Positions 1 to 8,656 of a stretch of DNA of 64,000 nt are shown piece by piece. Where the stretch lies: contig NZ_PNCI01000002.1 of NCBI RefSeq assembly GCF_005887095.1, positions 1 through 64,000 of the forward strand, in the 5' to 3' direction. This DNA comes from Pseudoalteromonas rubra (GTDB taxonomy: Bacteria > Pseudomonadota > Gammaproteobacteria > Enterobacterales > Alteromonadaceae). Position numbers and translations under genes: made by a program. Each line of letters begins with the position of its first letter. Within the stretch, counting starts at the first letter, position 1. A model generated the notes under the pieces. It searched no databases and was not told the DNA's origin. It was given only the letters and a program-made list of their open reading frames with translations.

Positions 1-50
1 GTCATATTTGCTCCTTCAAATAGAACAGGTATTAAGTGAAATTGGTATTA
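1..50. repeat. right end of a dispersed repeat (copy 1, truncated by window edge)
   Basis: Positions 5-50 match 34066-34111 with a single mismatch, at position 22 (45 of 46 bases). The shared segment ends in a motif reading AAATTGGTATTA, which is the terminal inverted repeat of the full copy at 33948-34109. The rest of this copy lies outside the window. Confidence 0.75.
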
Positions 51-75
51 ACTGGTTTATCCAGAAGACACCGTT

Positions 76-110
76 TTCCAAAAAGAAGAAAAGGCACTAT
101 TGCGCCTTTT
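76..110 (-). terminator. intrinsic terminator of the HEAT-protein operon
   Basis: On the minus strand AAAAGGC (110-104) pairs with GCCTTTT (95-89). The tail CTTCTTTTT runs down to about 79. The stop codon of the upstream gene (97-99) lies in the loop, so the terminator begins inside the last codons. Confidence 0.7.
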
Positions 111-1797
111 CGTCCTTACTGTGTAGCAGTTTTATGATGGCCTTAAAGTTTCGCCGGGAGGTTTCACTTTGCAGCGCCTGACGCAGTATGGGCTTAATTC
201 CCTCTTTATGCTGTTGAGTGGCTAAGGCATTAATCGCAGCCAGTCGAATCGCATCGTCCTGCTCATTGACCGCCATATTCAGCACGGTATCACTGGTTCT
301 GGCACTCATCTGATAATGCCCTAACGCACTGAGCAGCGCTTTTTTATTGCGCTCTGGTGATTTAAAAAAGTGCTGCTCAAGATGTTTGTAGGCCGTGTCA
401 GTTTGCATCATACCCAGTGCACGGATAGATGCTTTTTCAATACGGGCACTGGTGTCCGACAAATGGGTATTGATCAGGGTTTCATGCTGTGGATCGCGAC
501 TGTTCCCCAATGCGGTGATCAGACTGGCCGTTTTGCCTTCACTTTCACCCAGCGTGATCTGTTCAGTAATGGCCAGACTTAACTGTGTGGCGGTGTCAGA
601 TCCGCTACGATTGTTGAGCAAGATCCCCAATGTCATGTAGAAACTGGATTCGACTTCTGAGTCAAGAGTACTAAAGCCATCGGTCAGCATCCCCAATAGC
701 ATGTCCGCAGCCTGCTGTGACAAGGGGGCATTACCCTGAGTCAGCGCGCGCAGCGCACGAAACTGAGTTAAAGGTTGCTTTTCAGCCAGTAATAACTGGC
801 TAAGTAATTGCTGGCTGGTATCCGAGTCGAGTTGTCCTAGTGCATTGAACAGGCGCATCTGAGCTTTATCGTTTAACTCCCCCGAGAGTATGAGCGGCGC
901 CAGAGTGCCAATCACAGCATTGTATTTTTGCAGCAGAATAGACAGGGTATGGGCGTCTATCTGAGTAATATCTTGCGTGGTAATCAACTGGTTTAGCTCA
1001 GCCGCCAGCCGTGCTTTCTCAGCGTCACTGAGTTCTGCCTCAGTTGTCTGCCAAGCCGCCAGGTCGTTGTCCAGCTCGTATAAAGTACTCTTAAATGGCT
1101 GAGGGGCCAGTGTCAGCGTATAGCTTTGTTGTGAACCAAAGCGCAGATCTGTGCCTGTCAGAGCGAGGGCTTCCTGACCTTCTCTGTGTTTAATAAAGCA
1201 AGCTGAGGGCGTAATGAGGTGTGCGGAGTCGAGCACCTCAACACGGTTAAAAGTGGCAAGCTGAGTACGGTCAAAGTCGCTATAGTGCTGTTTGACCATT
1301 TTTAACTGTTTACCAGTTTGTTGATATGCTGGCTGATACTGCCCCAGAGTGTCGGGCTCTTTGCTTACCTGACTTATATCGTGTTGATATTGAAGATAAT
1401 AAGCCAGCCCTTTTAGCTTGTCCTGGGTTTGTTGATCCAGTTTGGTCGCAAAGTAAAAATCACTGATGAGGCCATTTTCCGTCACTTTAAAAGCAAATGC
1501 ATGCTCATAGCTGGGCAATGGCATGCGCTCTTTGCCCACAGCGGCGGTGACTTGATCCGCTTTAATCGCCCACCAGTTTTTTTCTTGTTCTTTTTTTGCA
1601 GGCTTCAGGGAGAGCAGCCCCTGCAAATGCACCATAGACGTTTGTGGGGCACTTTGTAACTTTATATAGTCGAAGGAAGTCTGGGTTTTAATATCAAAGG
1701 TGTATTGTGGCTGGCACTGAGTGCCAGCCATCACCTGAAAGCTTGTCAGCGCCGCAAAGGGCGCTGCAAGCAGAGTCAATCGACAAAGATTGATCAT
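97..1797 (-). CDS. exported HEAT-repeat protein with vitellogenin-N-like layout
   Basis: This is a 566-residue protein of unknown function. It starts with a Sec signal peptide (hydrophobic LTLLAAPFAAL, then a cut after MAG). Residues 25-270 or so look beta-rich. About 280-560 is alpha-helical with HEAT-like repeats (for example RALRALTQG and IRLAAINALATQQ). A beta-rich N-terminus followed by a helical superhelix is the layout of vitellogenin/MTP lipid-transfer N-domains, so a lipid- or lipoprotein-binding role is possible, but this is inference. The start at 1797 was chosen because its ATG overlaps the TGA of the upstream lipoprotein gene (ATGA, 1797-1794) and is followed by the signal peptide. 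A longer reading frame upstream lies inside the neighbour. Coupled translation suggests the two proteins work together in the envelope. Confidence 0.75.
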   Translation of the reverse strand: MINLCRLTLLAAPFAALTSFQVMAGTQCQPQYTFDIKTQTSFDYIKLQSAPQTSMVHLQGLLSLKPAKKEQEKNWWAIKADQVTAAVGKERMPLPSYEHAFAFKVTENGLISDFYFATKLDQQTQDKLKGLAYYLQYQHDISQVSKEPDTLGQYQPAYQQTGKQLKMVKQHYSDFDRTQLATFNRVEVLDSAHLITPSACFIKHREGQEALALTGTDLRFGSQQSYTLTLAPQPFKSTLYELDNDLAAWQTTEAELSDAEKARLAAELNQLITTQDITQIDAHTLSILLQKYNAVIGTLAPLILSGELNDKAQMRLFNALGQLDSDTSQQLLSQLLLAEKQPLTQFRALRALTQGNAPLSQQAADMLLGMLTDGFSTLDSEVESSFYMTLGILLNNRSGSDTATQLSLAITEQITLGESEGKTASLITALGNSRDPQHETLINTHLSDTSARIEKASIRALGMMQTDTAYKHLEQHFFKSPERNKKALLSALGHYQMSARTSDTVLNMAVNEQDDAIRLAAINALATQQHKEGIKPILRQALQSETSRRNFKAIIKLLHSKDEKAQ

Positions 1798-3641
1798 AGT
1801 TCGATTTCGTCCTCTTTGGAGTACAAAGTCCAGGACTTGTTGAACACGCTGGGTGTTTGATACAACCACAGGTCGTAACGGTGGGTTTTCTTGCCACAAG
1901 GGTACGGAATACCCCATTTCTTACACCATTTGACTCCAACGGTTTCCGCATACAAGCCAAACTTTCCAGAGATCACATCCAGATCGTTTTTCAATTCAAG
2001 TGCATAGTAAATATGAGGTTTGTTGTTACCAGTAGACACTAGCGCAAAACCAGCGTTAGATTCCATTGCAAAGGTATTATCAATCAAGGTCAAAATAGCC
2101 TGAATACCGGCTGATACCAGACCCAAATTAACACCACCGCGCCCAAATGCACCAAAGTCTACATGGAAGAGGTCGCCTTCTGCATATAACTCTGCGTTGT
2201 AACCGACAGTGAGTTCAAAACCCAGGTTACCAGTGACACCAGCTTCAACACTCATAGGGACCGGACCTATGGTAAAGCGAGCCTGGGCCAGTACTTTTTC
2301 CTCTTCCCAGGATTTTTCCCAGGATTTTTCATATTTCGTGGTGTACTTCTCATCCTCAAACGCAACGTTATTAAAGATGATCATTTCCGATGCATAGCCG
2401 GTATTTTGCCCACTGATATAGGCACTGCCGTCATAAGAAATACTGAATAAGGTATTCTGCGCGTTAAAGAAGTAGGCTTCAACCACACCTTCGCCGGCAA
2501 TACGTCCGCCAGGATCGCCCGTTGGTACAATAAACAATTGACCACTTAAATCCACGCCGACGCTGAATTTAGACTTATCGCCGTAAGATTTATCAAACTC
2601 TTTTTCTAATTTGATATTTGCAAGGCCAACTGAGTACTGGGCATCACGTTTAGCCAGGCTTTGTTCAGTATCGGTGCTCTCGCCAGCAAAGAAATAGAAA
2701 GGAAGCTGAGCTTCGATCACGTTATTGTCTGTGATGGTTTCAGCATTTTGGGCCAGATCGGTTAACGTGAAACGCACCTGCAATGATTGCTCCTGCGTTG
2801 CATCGTATCCCTGATAAATCTGGGTGAGCAGGGCATCATCCAGCGCTATGTCAAAGCCAATGTGCTCATCATGCAAACCAGCTGTGAAGCTGTGAGTGAT
2901 CTGTGCCTCGTAGGCTTTGGTTTCAGCATTCCAGAAGTGAGTGGTTTGCCAGTTACCATTCACCAAAACTTCTGCAGTAATAACCGTATTGCCCAGGTTG
3001 GCACCTTCGTAGTCTGCGGTCAGATAGCCGACCAGATCGGAATGATGTTCACTGGTACCATCGTTGGTGTTGGGCACATCCAGGATCAGTGCCTCCTGAC
3101 CAAATGTTGCGCTTACCAGTTTGTAGTCGTGACTTTCCAGGACACGCACGTGCACATCGGCAAACGGGAAGTCACCATCTGCAAAGGGTTCATGATCTAC
3201 CGATGGGTGGTTGTCTTCTTCGACGTCTTCAACATGGTCATCATGAGGGTCTATTTGTGCTATCAGATGATAGTGACCACCCAATAGTGTGTCTGGAATG
3301 GTAATGTCAGTTTGGAAGTTGTGGCTGCCCTGTGAGACCTGCGTTAATTCCAATGCGCCAACTTTGTGCACTTCTTCAATTTCGGTTTCTTCACCGTCAG
3401 AGGTGTCCAGCTCAGCTGCGTGTACCAGATAAAAGTGTACGTCGACGTCAATATCCTTAAAGCCGGTGATATCAACATCGTAGAAGACCGTCACCGTTGT
3501 GTTCGGTTCCAGCGTTTCAAGCGGACCTGTGGATACTTTGGTGATGGCAATATTGCTTTGTGCGTCGTTACTGCCGAGTTCACAACCCGACAGCATGGTT
3601 AGCATCGCTCCGGCTAACATAGCACGTGTAAAATGGCGCAT
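1794..3641 (-). CDS. large CARDB-like surface lipoprotein
   Basis: The 615-residue protein begins with a lipoprotein signal peptide ending in the lipobox LSGC. Residues about 30-310 are beta-rich and resemble CARDB-type adhesion domains, with conserved hydrophobic strands and Asp/Glu/His-rich loops such as DPHDDHVEDVEEDNH that may bind metal. The remainder is also predicted beta and ends in a Trp/Tyr/Cys-rich segment (VKWCKKWGIPYPCGKKTH). The start at 3641 has AGGA 8 bases upstream; an ATG 27 bases further up has no such site. It is the first gene of a two-gene unit with the HEAT-repeat protein, and its stop overlaps that gene's start. Function is unknown; outer-membrane display with the HEAT partner is inferred. 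Confidence 0.75.
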   Translation of the reverse strand: MRHFTRAMLAGAMLTMLSGCELGSNDAQSNIAITKVSTGPLETLEPNTTVTVFYDVDITGFKDIDVDVHFYLVHAAELDTSDGEETEIEEVHKVGALELTQVSQGSHNFQTDITIPDTLLGGHYHLIAQIDPHDDHVEDVEEDNHPSVDHEPFADGDFPFADVHVRVLESHDYKLVSATFGQEALILDVPNTNDGTSEHHSDLVGYLTADYEGANLGNTVITAEVLVNGNWQTTHFWNAETKAYEAQITHSFTAGLHDEHIGFDIALDDALLTQIYQGYDATQEQSLQVRFTLTDLAQNAETITDNNVIEAQLPFYFFAGESTDTEQSLAKRDAQYSVGLANIKLEKEFDKSYGDKSKFSVGVDLSGQLFIVPTGDPGGRIAGEGVVEAYFFNAQNTLFSISYDGSAYISGQNTGYASEMIIFNNVAFEDEKYTTKYEKSWEKSWEEEKVLAQARFTIGPVPMSVEAGVTGNLGFELTVGYNAELYAEGDLFHVDFGAFGRGGVNLGLVSAGIQAILTLIDNTFAMESNAGFALVSTGNNKPHIYYALELKNDLDVISGKFGLYAETVGVKWCKKWGIPYPCGKKTHRYDLWLYQTPSVFNKSWTLYSKEDEIEL

Positions 3642-3854
3642 TGTATTTCCTACTCTATTCTTACCCAATGTTCAGTATATCGCAAAAATATGGAGGAATA
3701 ATGAGTTTGGATGGAGTTTAGTTACAAATGCCATCTTGAAGTACTAACCGGGGTGTAGTTGAAGGTGCGAAAGCCAGTCTGATTGAATTATTTGTGCTGA
3801 TATTTTCAATTATCGAGTCGGGCTTGTTTGCTCTTTCAGGTATCAGGTCAACGG

Positions 3855-3887
3855 CCAGGCACCTGAGTGAACCGCTCGGGTGCCTGG
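3855..3887. terminator. strong hairpin after creD
   Basis: CCAGGCACCTGAG (3855-3867) pairs with CTCGGGTGCCTGG (3875-3887) with one mismatched pair and a 7-base loop. It lies 13 bases past the creD stop. No clear U-tract follows on the minus strand, so it may act as a terminator or as 3'-end protection. Confidence 0.55.
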
Positions 3888-3900
3888 GCGTCAATGTCCG

Positions 3901-5232
3901 TTATTGAGTTGATGCTTCTGAGTTTTGTCTGACAGGCACCTTAGCGGCACCGTACCAGTTAACATGCCGGGTTGCGAGCATGACAACTGCGAGTACAACA
4001 AAGCATACGAGGCTGCCCATGAGCAACGCATAGTGTTCGGCACTCAGCATAGCGTAGAGCATGGCATACAATGCACTGAGTCCGGCAAAATAACTGATAC
4101 TCAGTCGTGCACTTTGCAGGATCCCCCAAATGTAGCTCACAAGCAATATAATTGCCGCCAGTGCGGATAGGGTATAAGCCCAACTAAATCCAAGGTGTTC
4201 GCTCAGAGAAATCAGCAACAAGTAAAAAACCGCCAAAGATAAGCCGACAAAGCCATATTGTACTGGGTGGATGGCTATGGATTTACTCAGTTCCAGCAAA
4301 AAGAAGCTCGACATCACCAAAATAATCACCAACAGGGCATAGTTGGTGGCGCGATGACTCTTAAGGTAATGATCGACCGGGTCCACCAGGCGTACGCCCA
4401 TATTACGTGCTTCTAATGCTTCACATTGGTTGCCAAAGAGACAACGTGAGAAAAGCTCTTTCATATTGGTCGCAAAGTAGCTGGTTTCCCAGCTGGCACT
4501 AAAGTGAGTGTCACTGATATCAGAGCGAACGGGCAGATAATCCCCCTGAAAACTGGGGTGTGGCCAGTTGGCTTCGAGCGAGACCTGAGTGTGCACTCCC
4601 AGAGGCGCGACAGCCAAAGTGCTCATGCCTTGCAAGTGCAGTTGGATATCAAATGTCACAGCTGTCTGCTCCAGTTCTGCCAGAGTCAGTGGAATATGCA
4701 CGCCCTCGTCAATTGAGTTAAGTGTGGTCCCCGGAATAAGTGTGTGTGTCTGGCCATTTATTGAGACCTGCGTGTTTTGGCCAATCCCCCGGATATCACT
4801 GATCCCCATTACCATGCTCAGGCGGGTCAACGGCAGCTGAGTTAAATCATGCAATTGTTGCTTATCAAAATGGCCTGTCAGCTTCAAGTCTGCGCGATAT
4901 AGCTGTGCTTTGTAGATGCTGCGGTATTTTTCAAAGGTGTCTAGCGTGCCCGATACCGTCAACTGTTCAGGAAGTATGACATGGCGATGCTTTTGCGGTG
5001 TTTGCACGCCGTCGATCATCTTGGTTACTTCGTATTCGGCGTAAAGAAATGGTGCTATTAAAGATTGGGTGCCACTGGTGCTGCGGGCTATTTCCTGTTG
5101 CACCTTGTGCTGAGTGGATGATCGCTCGTCGATTAGGTCGCTGATCATGGCGATGGGGATCATCAGCAATACGATGATTGCGGCGATGATGGCTAATTTA
5201 ATCCCGGTTTTTTCTGTAATTTGTTGTGTCAT
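3901..5232 (-). CDS. creD: inner membrane protein CreD
   Basis: This 443-residue protein matches the CreD/Cet family. It has an N-terminal membrane anchor (about residues 12-30), a large periplasmic domain with the typical ARSTSGTQSLIAPF segment, and a cluster of C-terminal transmembrane helices (about 295-430). CreD is the classic output gene of the CreBC two-component system and affects envelope integrity, colicin E2 tolerance and beta-lactam response in Enterobacteria and Pseudomonas. Here it lies 77 bases after creC on the same strand, with an inverted repeat in the gap. No TTCAC direct repeat (the E. coli cre tag) was seen upstream, so regulation may differ from E. coli. Confidence 0.92.
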   Translation of the reverse strand: MTQQITEKTGIKLAIIAAIIVLLMIPIAMISDLIDERSSTQHKVQQEIARSTSGTQSLIAPFLYAEYEVTKMIDGVQTPQKHRHVILPEQLTVSGTLDTFEKYRSIYKAQLYRADLKLTGHFDKQQLHDLTQLPLTRLSMVMGISDIRGIGQNTQVSINGQTHTLIPGTTLNSIDEGVHIPLTLAELEQTAVTFDIQLHLQGMSTLAVAPLGVHTQVSLEANWPHPSFQGDYLPVRSDISDTHFSASWETSYFATNMKELFSRCLFGNQCEALEARNMGVRLVDPVDHYLKSHRATNYALLVIILVMSSFFLLELSKSIAIHPVQYGFVGLSLAVFYLLLISLSEHLGFSWAYTLSALAAIILLVSYIWGILQSARLSISYFAGLSALYAMLYAMLSAEHYALLMGSLVCFVVLAVVMLATRHVNWYGAAKVPVRQNSEASTQ

Positions 5233-5238
5233 AAGTGT

Positions 5239-5274
5239 CTCGGTTAAACCTGATGCAGATACAGGCTAACCGAG
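5239..5274. promoter_or_regulatory. 8-bp inverted repeat in the creC-creD gap
   Basis: CTCGGTTA (5239-5246) and TAACCGAG (5267-5274) are perfect inverted copies with 20 bases between. They lie 7 to 42 bases upstream of the creD start, covering its likely ribosome-binding region. The element could be an RNA hairpin controlling creD translation, an internal attenuator, or a protein operator. Confidence 0.45.
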
Positions 5275-5309
5275 CTGATTGGTGTTTAGATGGCGCTTAT
5301 GTGGGGATC

Positions 5310-6758
5310 TTATGGTGTTTTTATGGTGAAGGTGGCCATGACTCCCTGCTCATGATTACCGATAGCCAGCTTCCCCTGATGCAGCCTGGCAATTCTTTCG
5401 ACAAAGTTGAGGCCCAGCCCGGTACTTTTTGTTCCATTCGCGCGTGCCAGGGAATAAAACCGTTCACATAACCTGGGCAGGGCATAATCCGGAATTGCCG
5501 GGCCCGTGTTATAAATGCTGAATGTGCAGGTGTCGCTGCTGTGTGTGACGGACAGGCGGATCTCGCCCTGTGGTGTGACAAAGTCCAGTGCGTTTTCAAG
5601 CAGGTTGAGCAAGGCTTGCTGTAACAGGAATGGATCGCCATTGACGCTTGTTATTTGACTGCACGAGGTATTGAAGGTTGCTGACTTTTGCATTAGTCGG
5701 TTTGTAAGTATTTGCTCATATTTGTTGAGCAGGGGCGCAATCGGCACCGTTTGTCGAGTGTTCAGAGCAGGTAATTGCTCCAGCCGGGCCAGCTCGAGCA
5801 ATCTATCAATCAGTTGCTGCATACGGAGCGTTTCTCGCTCTATATTACCTGCAAACTGCTGGCGCTTGTCCTCGCTCAGGGGCATCTGTAATAGTTCACT
5901 GGCGCCTTTGATACCAGAAAGCGGACTTTTCAGTTCGTGGGTGAGCGTTTCGATATACTGCTCGATATACACTTTGCCGTCGAGCTGGTTTCGCATCTGT
6001 TCTAAGGCGTCACTCAGTTGACGATATTCGTAGAAGATCCGAAACTGGGGTTTAGCAGCCTGTTCACCCAGGCCCATTTTTCTGGCGTATTCAGCCAGCT
6101 TTGTGACTGCGGAATTGACGCGCCAGGCGATCAGGGCACCTATCAACAGGGCCAGTAAACTCAGCAGGCCGAGCCATTTTAAGATCCGCTGCTGGCTGTG
6201 CTCAATAAATGGCTGAACAGAACGATTGGCTTTGGCAACGGTGAGGCTGCCGATGATCTTACTTTGATATATCACAGGTGCGGCAACATGCATGACGGTT
6301 GATAAAGGATCCTTTGGGTCGGTGGCACTTGAGCGCGCACCGTACTCACCACGCAATGTCAGATAGACATCATTCCACTGAGAAAAGTCACTGCCGACGT
6401 CTTTTTGCCACGAGTCGGCAACCACAATGCCGTTGTGATCGGTGAGGTAAATGCGGTGCGACATGTTGGTTTTTTCTATTCCCCAGATTGCGGCATCCAC
6501 TTTGCGTTGCCCATATACCCGCATCAATTCCACTAACCGGCTATTGTCTGCACTTCCCCGGGCCAAATCTTCCGCCACAACAACAGATAATAAGTTGGCC
6601 ATATCCACCAGGGTTTCTTCTGTGGCTTGTCGAATGGTGGGTTTAATTTCACGCAGCATGGTGTTGCTGATCACATAGGTCGTCAGTAGTACCATGATGA
6701 GGTATAAAAAGAAAAACCTCAGCCCCAGAGGGATGCGAGGCCAGTGTAGTGACTTCAC
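5310..6758 (-). CDS. creC: sensor histidine kinase CreC
   Basis: The 482-residue membrane kinase has an N-terminal transmembrane helix (about residues 10-30), a periplasmic sensor region, a second helix (about 190-210), a HAMP linker, the H-box THELKSPLSGIKGASELL, the N-box LLNLLENALDFV and the ATP-lid motif GLGLNFVERIARLHQG. Start codon is GTG and overlaps the creB stop as GTGA (6758-6755), so translation is coupled to creB, with GAGGAG upstream. The order creB-creC-creD and the CreD neighbour identify it. The signal sensed is unknown. Confidence 0.92.
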   Translation of the reverse strand: MKSLHWPRIPLGLRFFFLYLIMVLLTTYVISNTMLREIKPTIRQATEETLVDMANLLSVVVAEDLARGSADNSRLVELMRVYGQRKVDAAIWGIEKTNMSHRIYLTDHNGIVVADSWQKDVGSDFSQWNDVYLTLRGEYGARSSATDPKDPLSTVMHVAAPVIYQSKIIGSLTVAKANRSVQPFIEHSQQRILKWLGLLSLLALLIGALIAWRVNSAVTKLAEYARKMGLGEQAAKPQFRIFYEYRQLSDALEQMRNQLDGKVYIEQYIETLTHELKSPLSGIKGASELLQMPLSEDKRQQFAGNIERETLRMQQLIDRLLELARLEQLPALNTRQTVPIAPLLNKYEQILTNRLMQKSATFNTSCSQITSVNGDPFLLQQALLNLLENALDFVTPQGEIRLSVTHSSDTCTFSIYNTGPAIPDYALPRLCERFYSLARANGTKSTGLGLNFVERIARLHQGKLAIGNHEQGVMATFTIKTP

Positions 6759-7426
6759 ACAAACTCCTCGAAGTAATACCCAAATCCGCGCTTAGTTTTT
6801 AACGATTCAGAACAGCCTAATTGTTTCATTTTTATTCGTATTGCTTTGATATGGCTGTCAATATTCCGCTCATATCCGCAATCTGCCGGGGCTTGAGTGG
6901 CATCCAATAGCTGTGCTCGGCTTAGCACATTCGGTGAGTGTGTGATCAGGGCATGAACCACTTTAAACTCCAGTGCCGTCAGGCCAAGCGCCATTCCCTG
7001 GTAGTAATAATCAAAGTTTTTAGCCTCCCATTTCTTTACCGATTGAACGGGTGTAGTCGCAGCAGCTGGCTGAGGCTTTCTTAATCTGAGCTTCACCCGC
7101 GCGAGCATTTCTCTTGGACTAAAAGGTTTAGTGACATAATCGTCAGCACCAATTTCAAGACCTACCACGCGATCGATTTCATCACCCCGCGCGGTTAAAA
7201 AGATAATAGGCACCGTAGAAAACTGGCGCAGTTGCTTGCACAAGTCAAAGCCATTGCCATCGGGTAAGCCAACATCCAGGATCACTAAGTCGGCGGTCTG
7301 CTGTTGCAAGTACGTCAGCCCGTCGCCGGCGGTGGTAAACCATTGCACGTCAAACCCGTCCATCTCCAGAATATGAACCAGCGTATCGGCAATCGCAGGT
7401 TCATCTTCAATTATCACTATGCTCAT
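6755..7426 (-). CDS. creB: response regulator CreB
   Basis: This is a 223-residue OmpR-family regulator. The receiver domain (1-115) carries the acidic pair near the N-terminus, the phospho-acceptor in LVILDVGLPDGNGFD and the conserved Lys in YVTKPFSP. The winged-helix output domain (about 125-220) ends in KTKRGFGYYFEEFV. It is the first gene of creBCD, divergent from the beta-barrel gene at 7598, with 171 bases between. The ATG at 7426 has no good ribosome-binding site. Confidence 0.92.
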   Translation of the reverse strand: MSIVIIEDEPAIADTLVHILEMDGFDVQWFTTAGDGLTYLQQQTADLVILDVGLPDGNGFDLCKQLRQFSTVPIIFLTARGDEIDRVVGLEIGADDYVTKPFSPREMLARVKLRLRKPQPAAATTPVQSVKKWEAKNFDYYYQGMALGLTALEFKVVHALITHSPNVLSRAQLLDATQAPADCGYERNIDSHIKAIRIKMKQLGCSESLKTKRGFGYYFEEFV

Positions 7427-7508
7427 CTGTTGTCGTTGTCTGTTTGTGTAAAGAGTCGCTAAACATATTACCCGTAAAGCAAAAAACGGTAAAACACTGA
7501 AAAAGTCA

Positions 7509-7562
7509 TTGCGCGTTCAGTTAAGTCTCTATATTATGCGCGGCGCTCACAGAGTCGTGAGC
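7509..7562 (+). promoter_or_regulatory. sigma70-type promoter and 5'-end stem-loop of the outer-membrane gene
   Basis: TTGCGC (7509-7514) and TATTAT (7532-7537) are spaced by 17 bases. Near the expected transcript start, GCTCAC (7545-7550) pairs with GTGAGC (7557-7562) around a 6-base loop. A hairpin at the very 5' end of an mRNA, as known for ompA, usually prolongs its life. The ribosome site AAAGGG follows just before the ATG at 7598. Confidence 0.55.
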
Positions 7563-7597
7563 AATACCGCTTTACTATATGGAAATAAAGGGTTTTT

Positions 7598-8392
7598 ATG
7601 AAAAAGCTACTCACACTTGCGGCACTCGCCGTTATTACCGCCACATCCGCTCATGCCACAGAGACCAAGCAATGGTTTAACAGTGCAACCTATACTGATC
7701 AGGACCGTACCTTTGATAACGATGCGTTGATGCTAAGCAGCCGTTATTTCTTTGCTCCGCAACAGAACTCAGGTGTTTGGGATGATTATGGTTACCTGGA
7801 TACAGACAGCAATGTGGGCCTGAGTTACTACAACGATGAGTATATGAACCGCTTTTCTTTTGCCGGTGAGGGATATTTCAGCAAAGAAGTATTCGTGGTT
7901 GGTCAAGTCAGCGACCTGGGTGAAATAGATGACCATTACACTTACGGTATCGGGTATCTGTACAACGACAAGCTGAAGCTGAGTGTTCGTCGCAATGAGT
8001 CTGACCTGGGATCAGACAGCACCTGGTTAAAAGCTGAGTATAATCATCAGCTCAATGACACCGATTATTTAGGTGTGACTATCGATACAGATGACGAGAT
8101 GGACAACTACACAGTATCTGGCCGCTACTTTATGCACCTGGATGCTGAGCGTTATATCAGCGTGGATGTATCTCACCATGAGATCGATTTAGGTTACACC
8201 GATGAGTCGTATACCAATGCTTTGGTAAACTATTACTTTAACCGCAACATTGCTGTAGGCGTTGGCTCTTATGACTCCGATTTGGCGTTGCAGGGTAAGT
8301 ACTTTTTCAACGACAGCTACTATCTGACTGCCGAATACATTGACCGTGATGCCGGTGAAGAGACCAGCTTAAAGTTTGTCGCTCAGTTTTAA
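7598..8392 (+). CDS. putative outer-membrane beta-barrel (porin-like) protein
   Basis: The 264-residue protein has a clear signal peptide (MKKLLTLAALAVITATSAHA). The mature part is made of alternating aromatic and acidic strands (for example YTYGIGYLYNDKLKLSVRR and YFMHLDAERYISVDV), and it ends in aromatic SLKFVAQF, the C-terminal Phe typical of outer-membrane barrels. It is strongly acidic, with many Asp and Tyr. It has its own promoter and a terminator, and is divergent from creB. Whether CreB controls it is not shown. The substrate is unknown. Confidence 0.75.
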   Translation: MKKLLTLAALAVITATSAHATETKQWFNSATYTDQDRTFDNDALMLSSRYFFAPQQNSGVWDDYGYLDTDSNVGLSYYNDEYMNRFSFAGEGYFSKEVFVVGQVSDLGEIDDHYTYGIGYLYNDKLKLSVRRNESDLGSDSTWLKAEYNHQLNDTDYLGVTIDTDDEMDNYTVSGRYFMHLDAERYISVDVSHHEIDLGYTDESYTNALVNYYFNRNIAVGVGSYDSDLALQGKYFFNDSYYLTAEYIDRDAGEETSLKFVAQF

Positions 8393-8409
8393 TTCATTTA
8401 TGAAGCCTG

Positions 8410-8433
8410 GGGTTGCAGTGAAGCCTGCAACCC
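8410..8433. terminator. bidirectional terminator hairpin
   Basis: GGGTTGCAG (8410-8418) and CTGCAACCC (8425-8433) form a 9-bp perfect stem with a 6-base loop. It lies between the convergent barrel gene and the XRE gene. Confidence 0.7.
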
Positions 8434-8440
8434 TGGGTTG

Positions 8441-8653
8441 TTATTCCCCATCTGGTTTAAAGGCCAGCAGATCGCCAGGCTGACACTCTAAATAATGACA
8501 GATCTGTGCCAGTGTTTCGAAGCGCACACCTTTGACCTTGCCGCGCTTGAGCAAGGATAGATTCGCTTCGGTGATCCCTATGGCTTTAGCCAGCTCCTTT
8601 GATGACACTTTACGCATTGCCATTACTACGTCTAAGTTGACAACAATTTCCAT
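8441..8653 (-). CDS. small XRE-family regulator (partner of DUF2975)
   Basis: This 70-residue protein is almost entirely a Cro/C1-type helix-turn-helix. The core is SSKELAKAIGITEANLSLLKRGK, and the end LAQICHYLECQPGDLLAF is typical of the YozG/HigA-like group. It starts 3 bases after the stop of a DUF2975 membrane protein; this two-gene arrangement is widespread. It probably represses its own operon, though the target is not shown. Confidence 0.85.
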   Translation of the reverse strand: MEIVVNLDVVMAMRKVSSKELAKAIGITEANLSLLKRGKVKGVRFETLAQICHYLECQPGDLLAFKPDGE

Positions 8654-8656
8654 GGC

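Noticed and set aside
7427..7597. E. coli-type cre tag (TTCAC direct repeat)
   Set aside because: Searched between creB and the barrel gene and before creD; no such pair was found.
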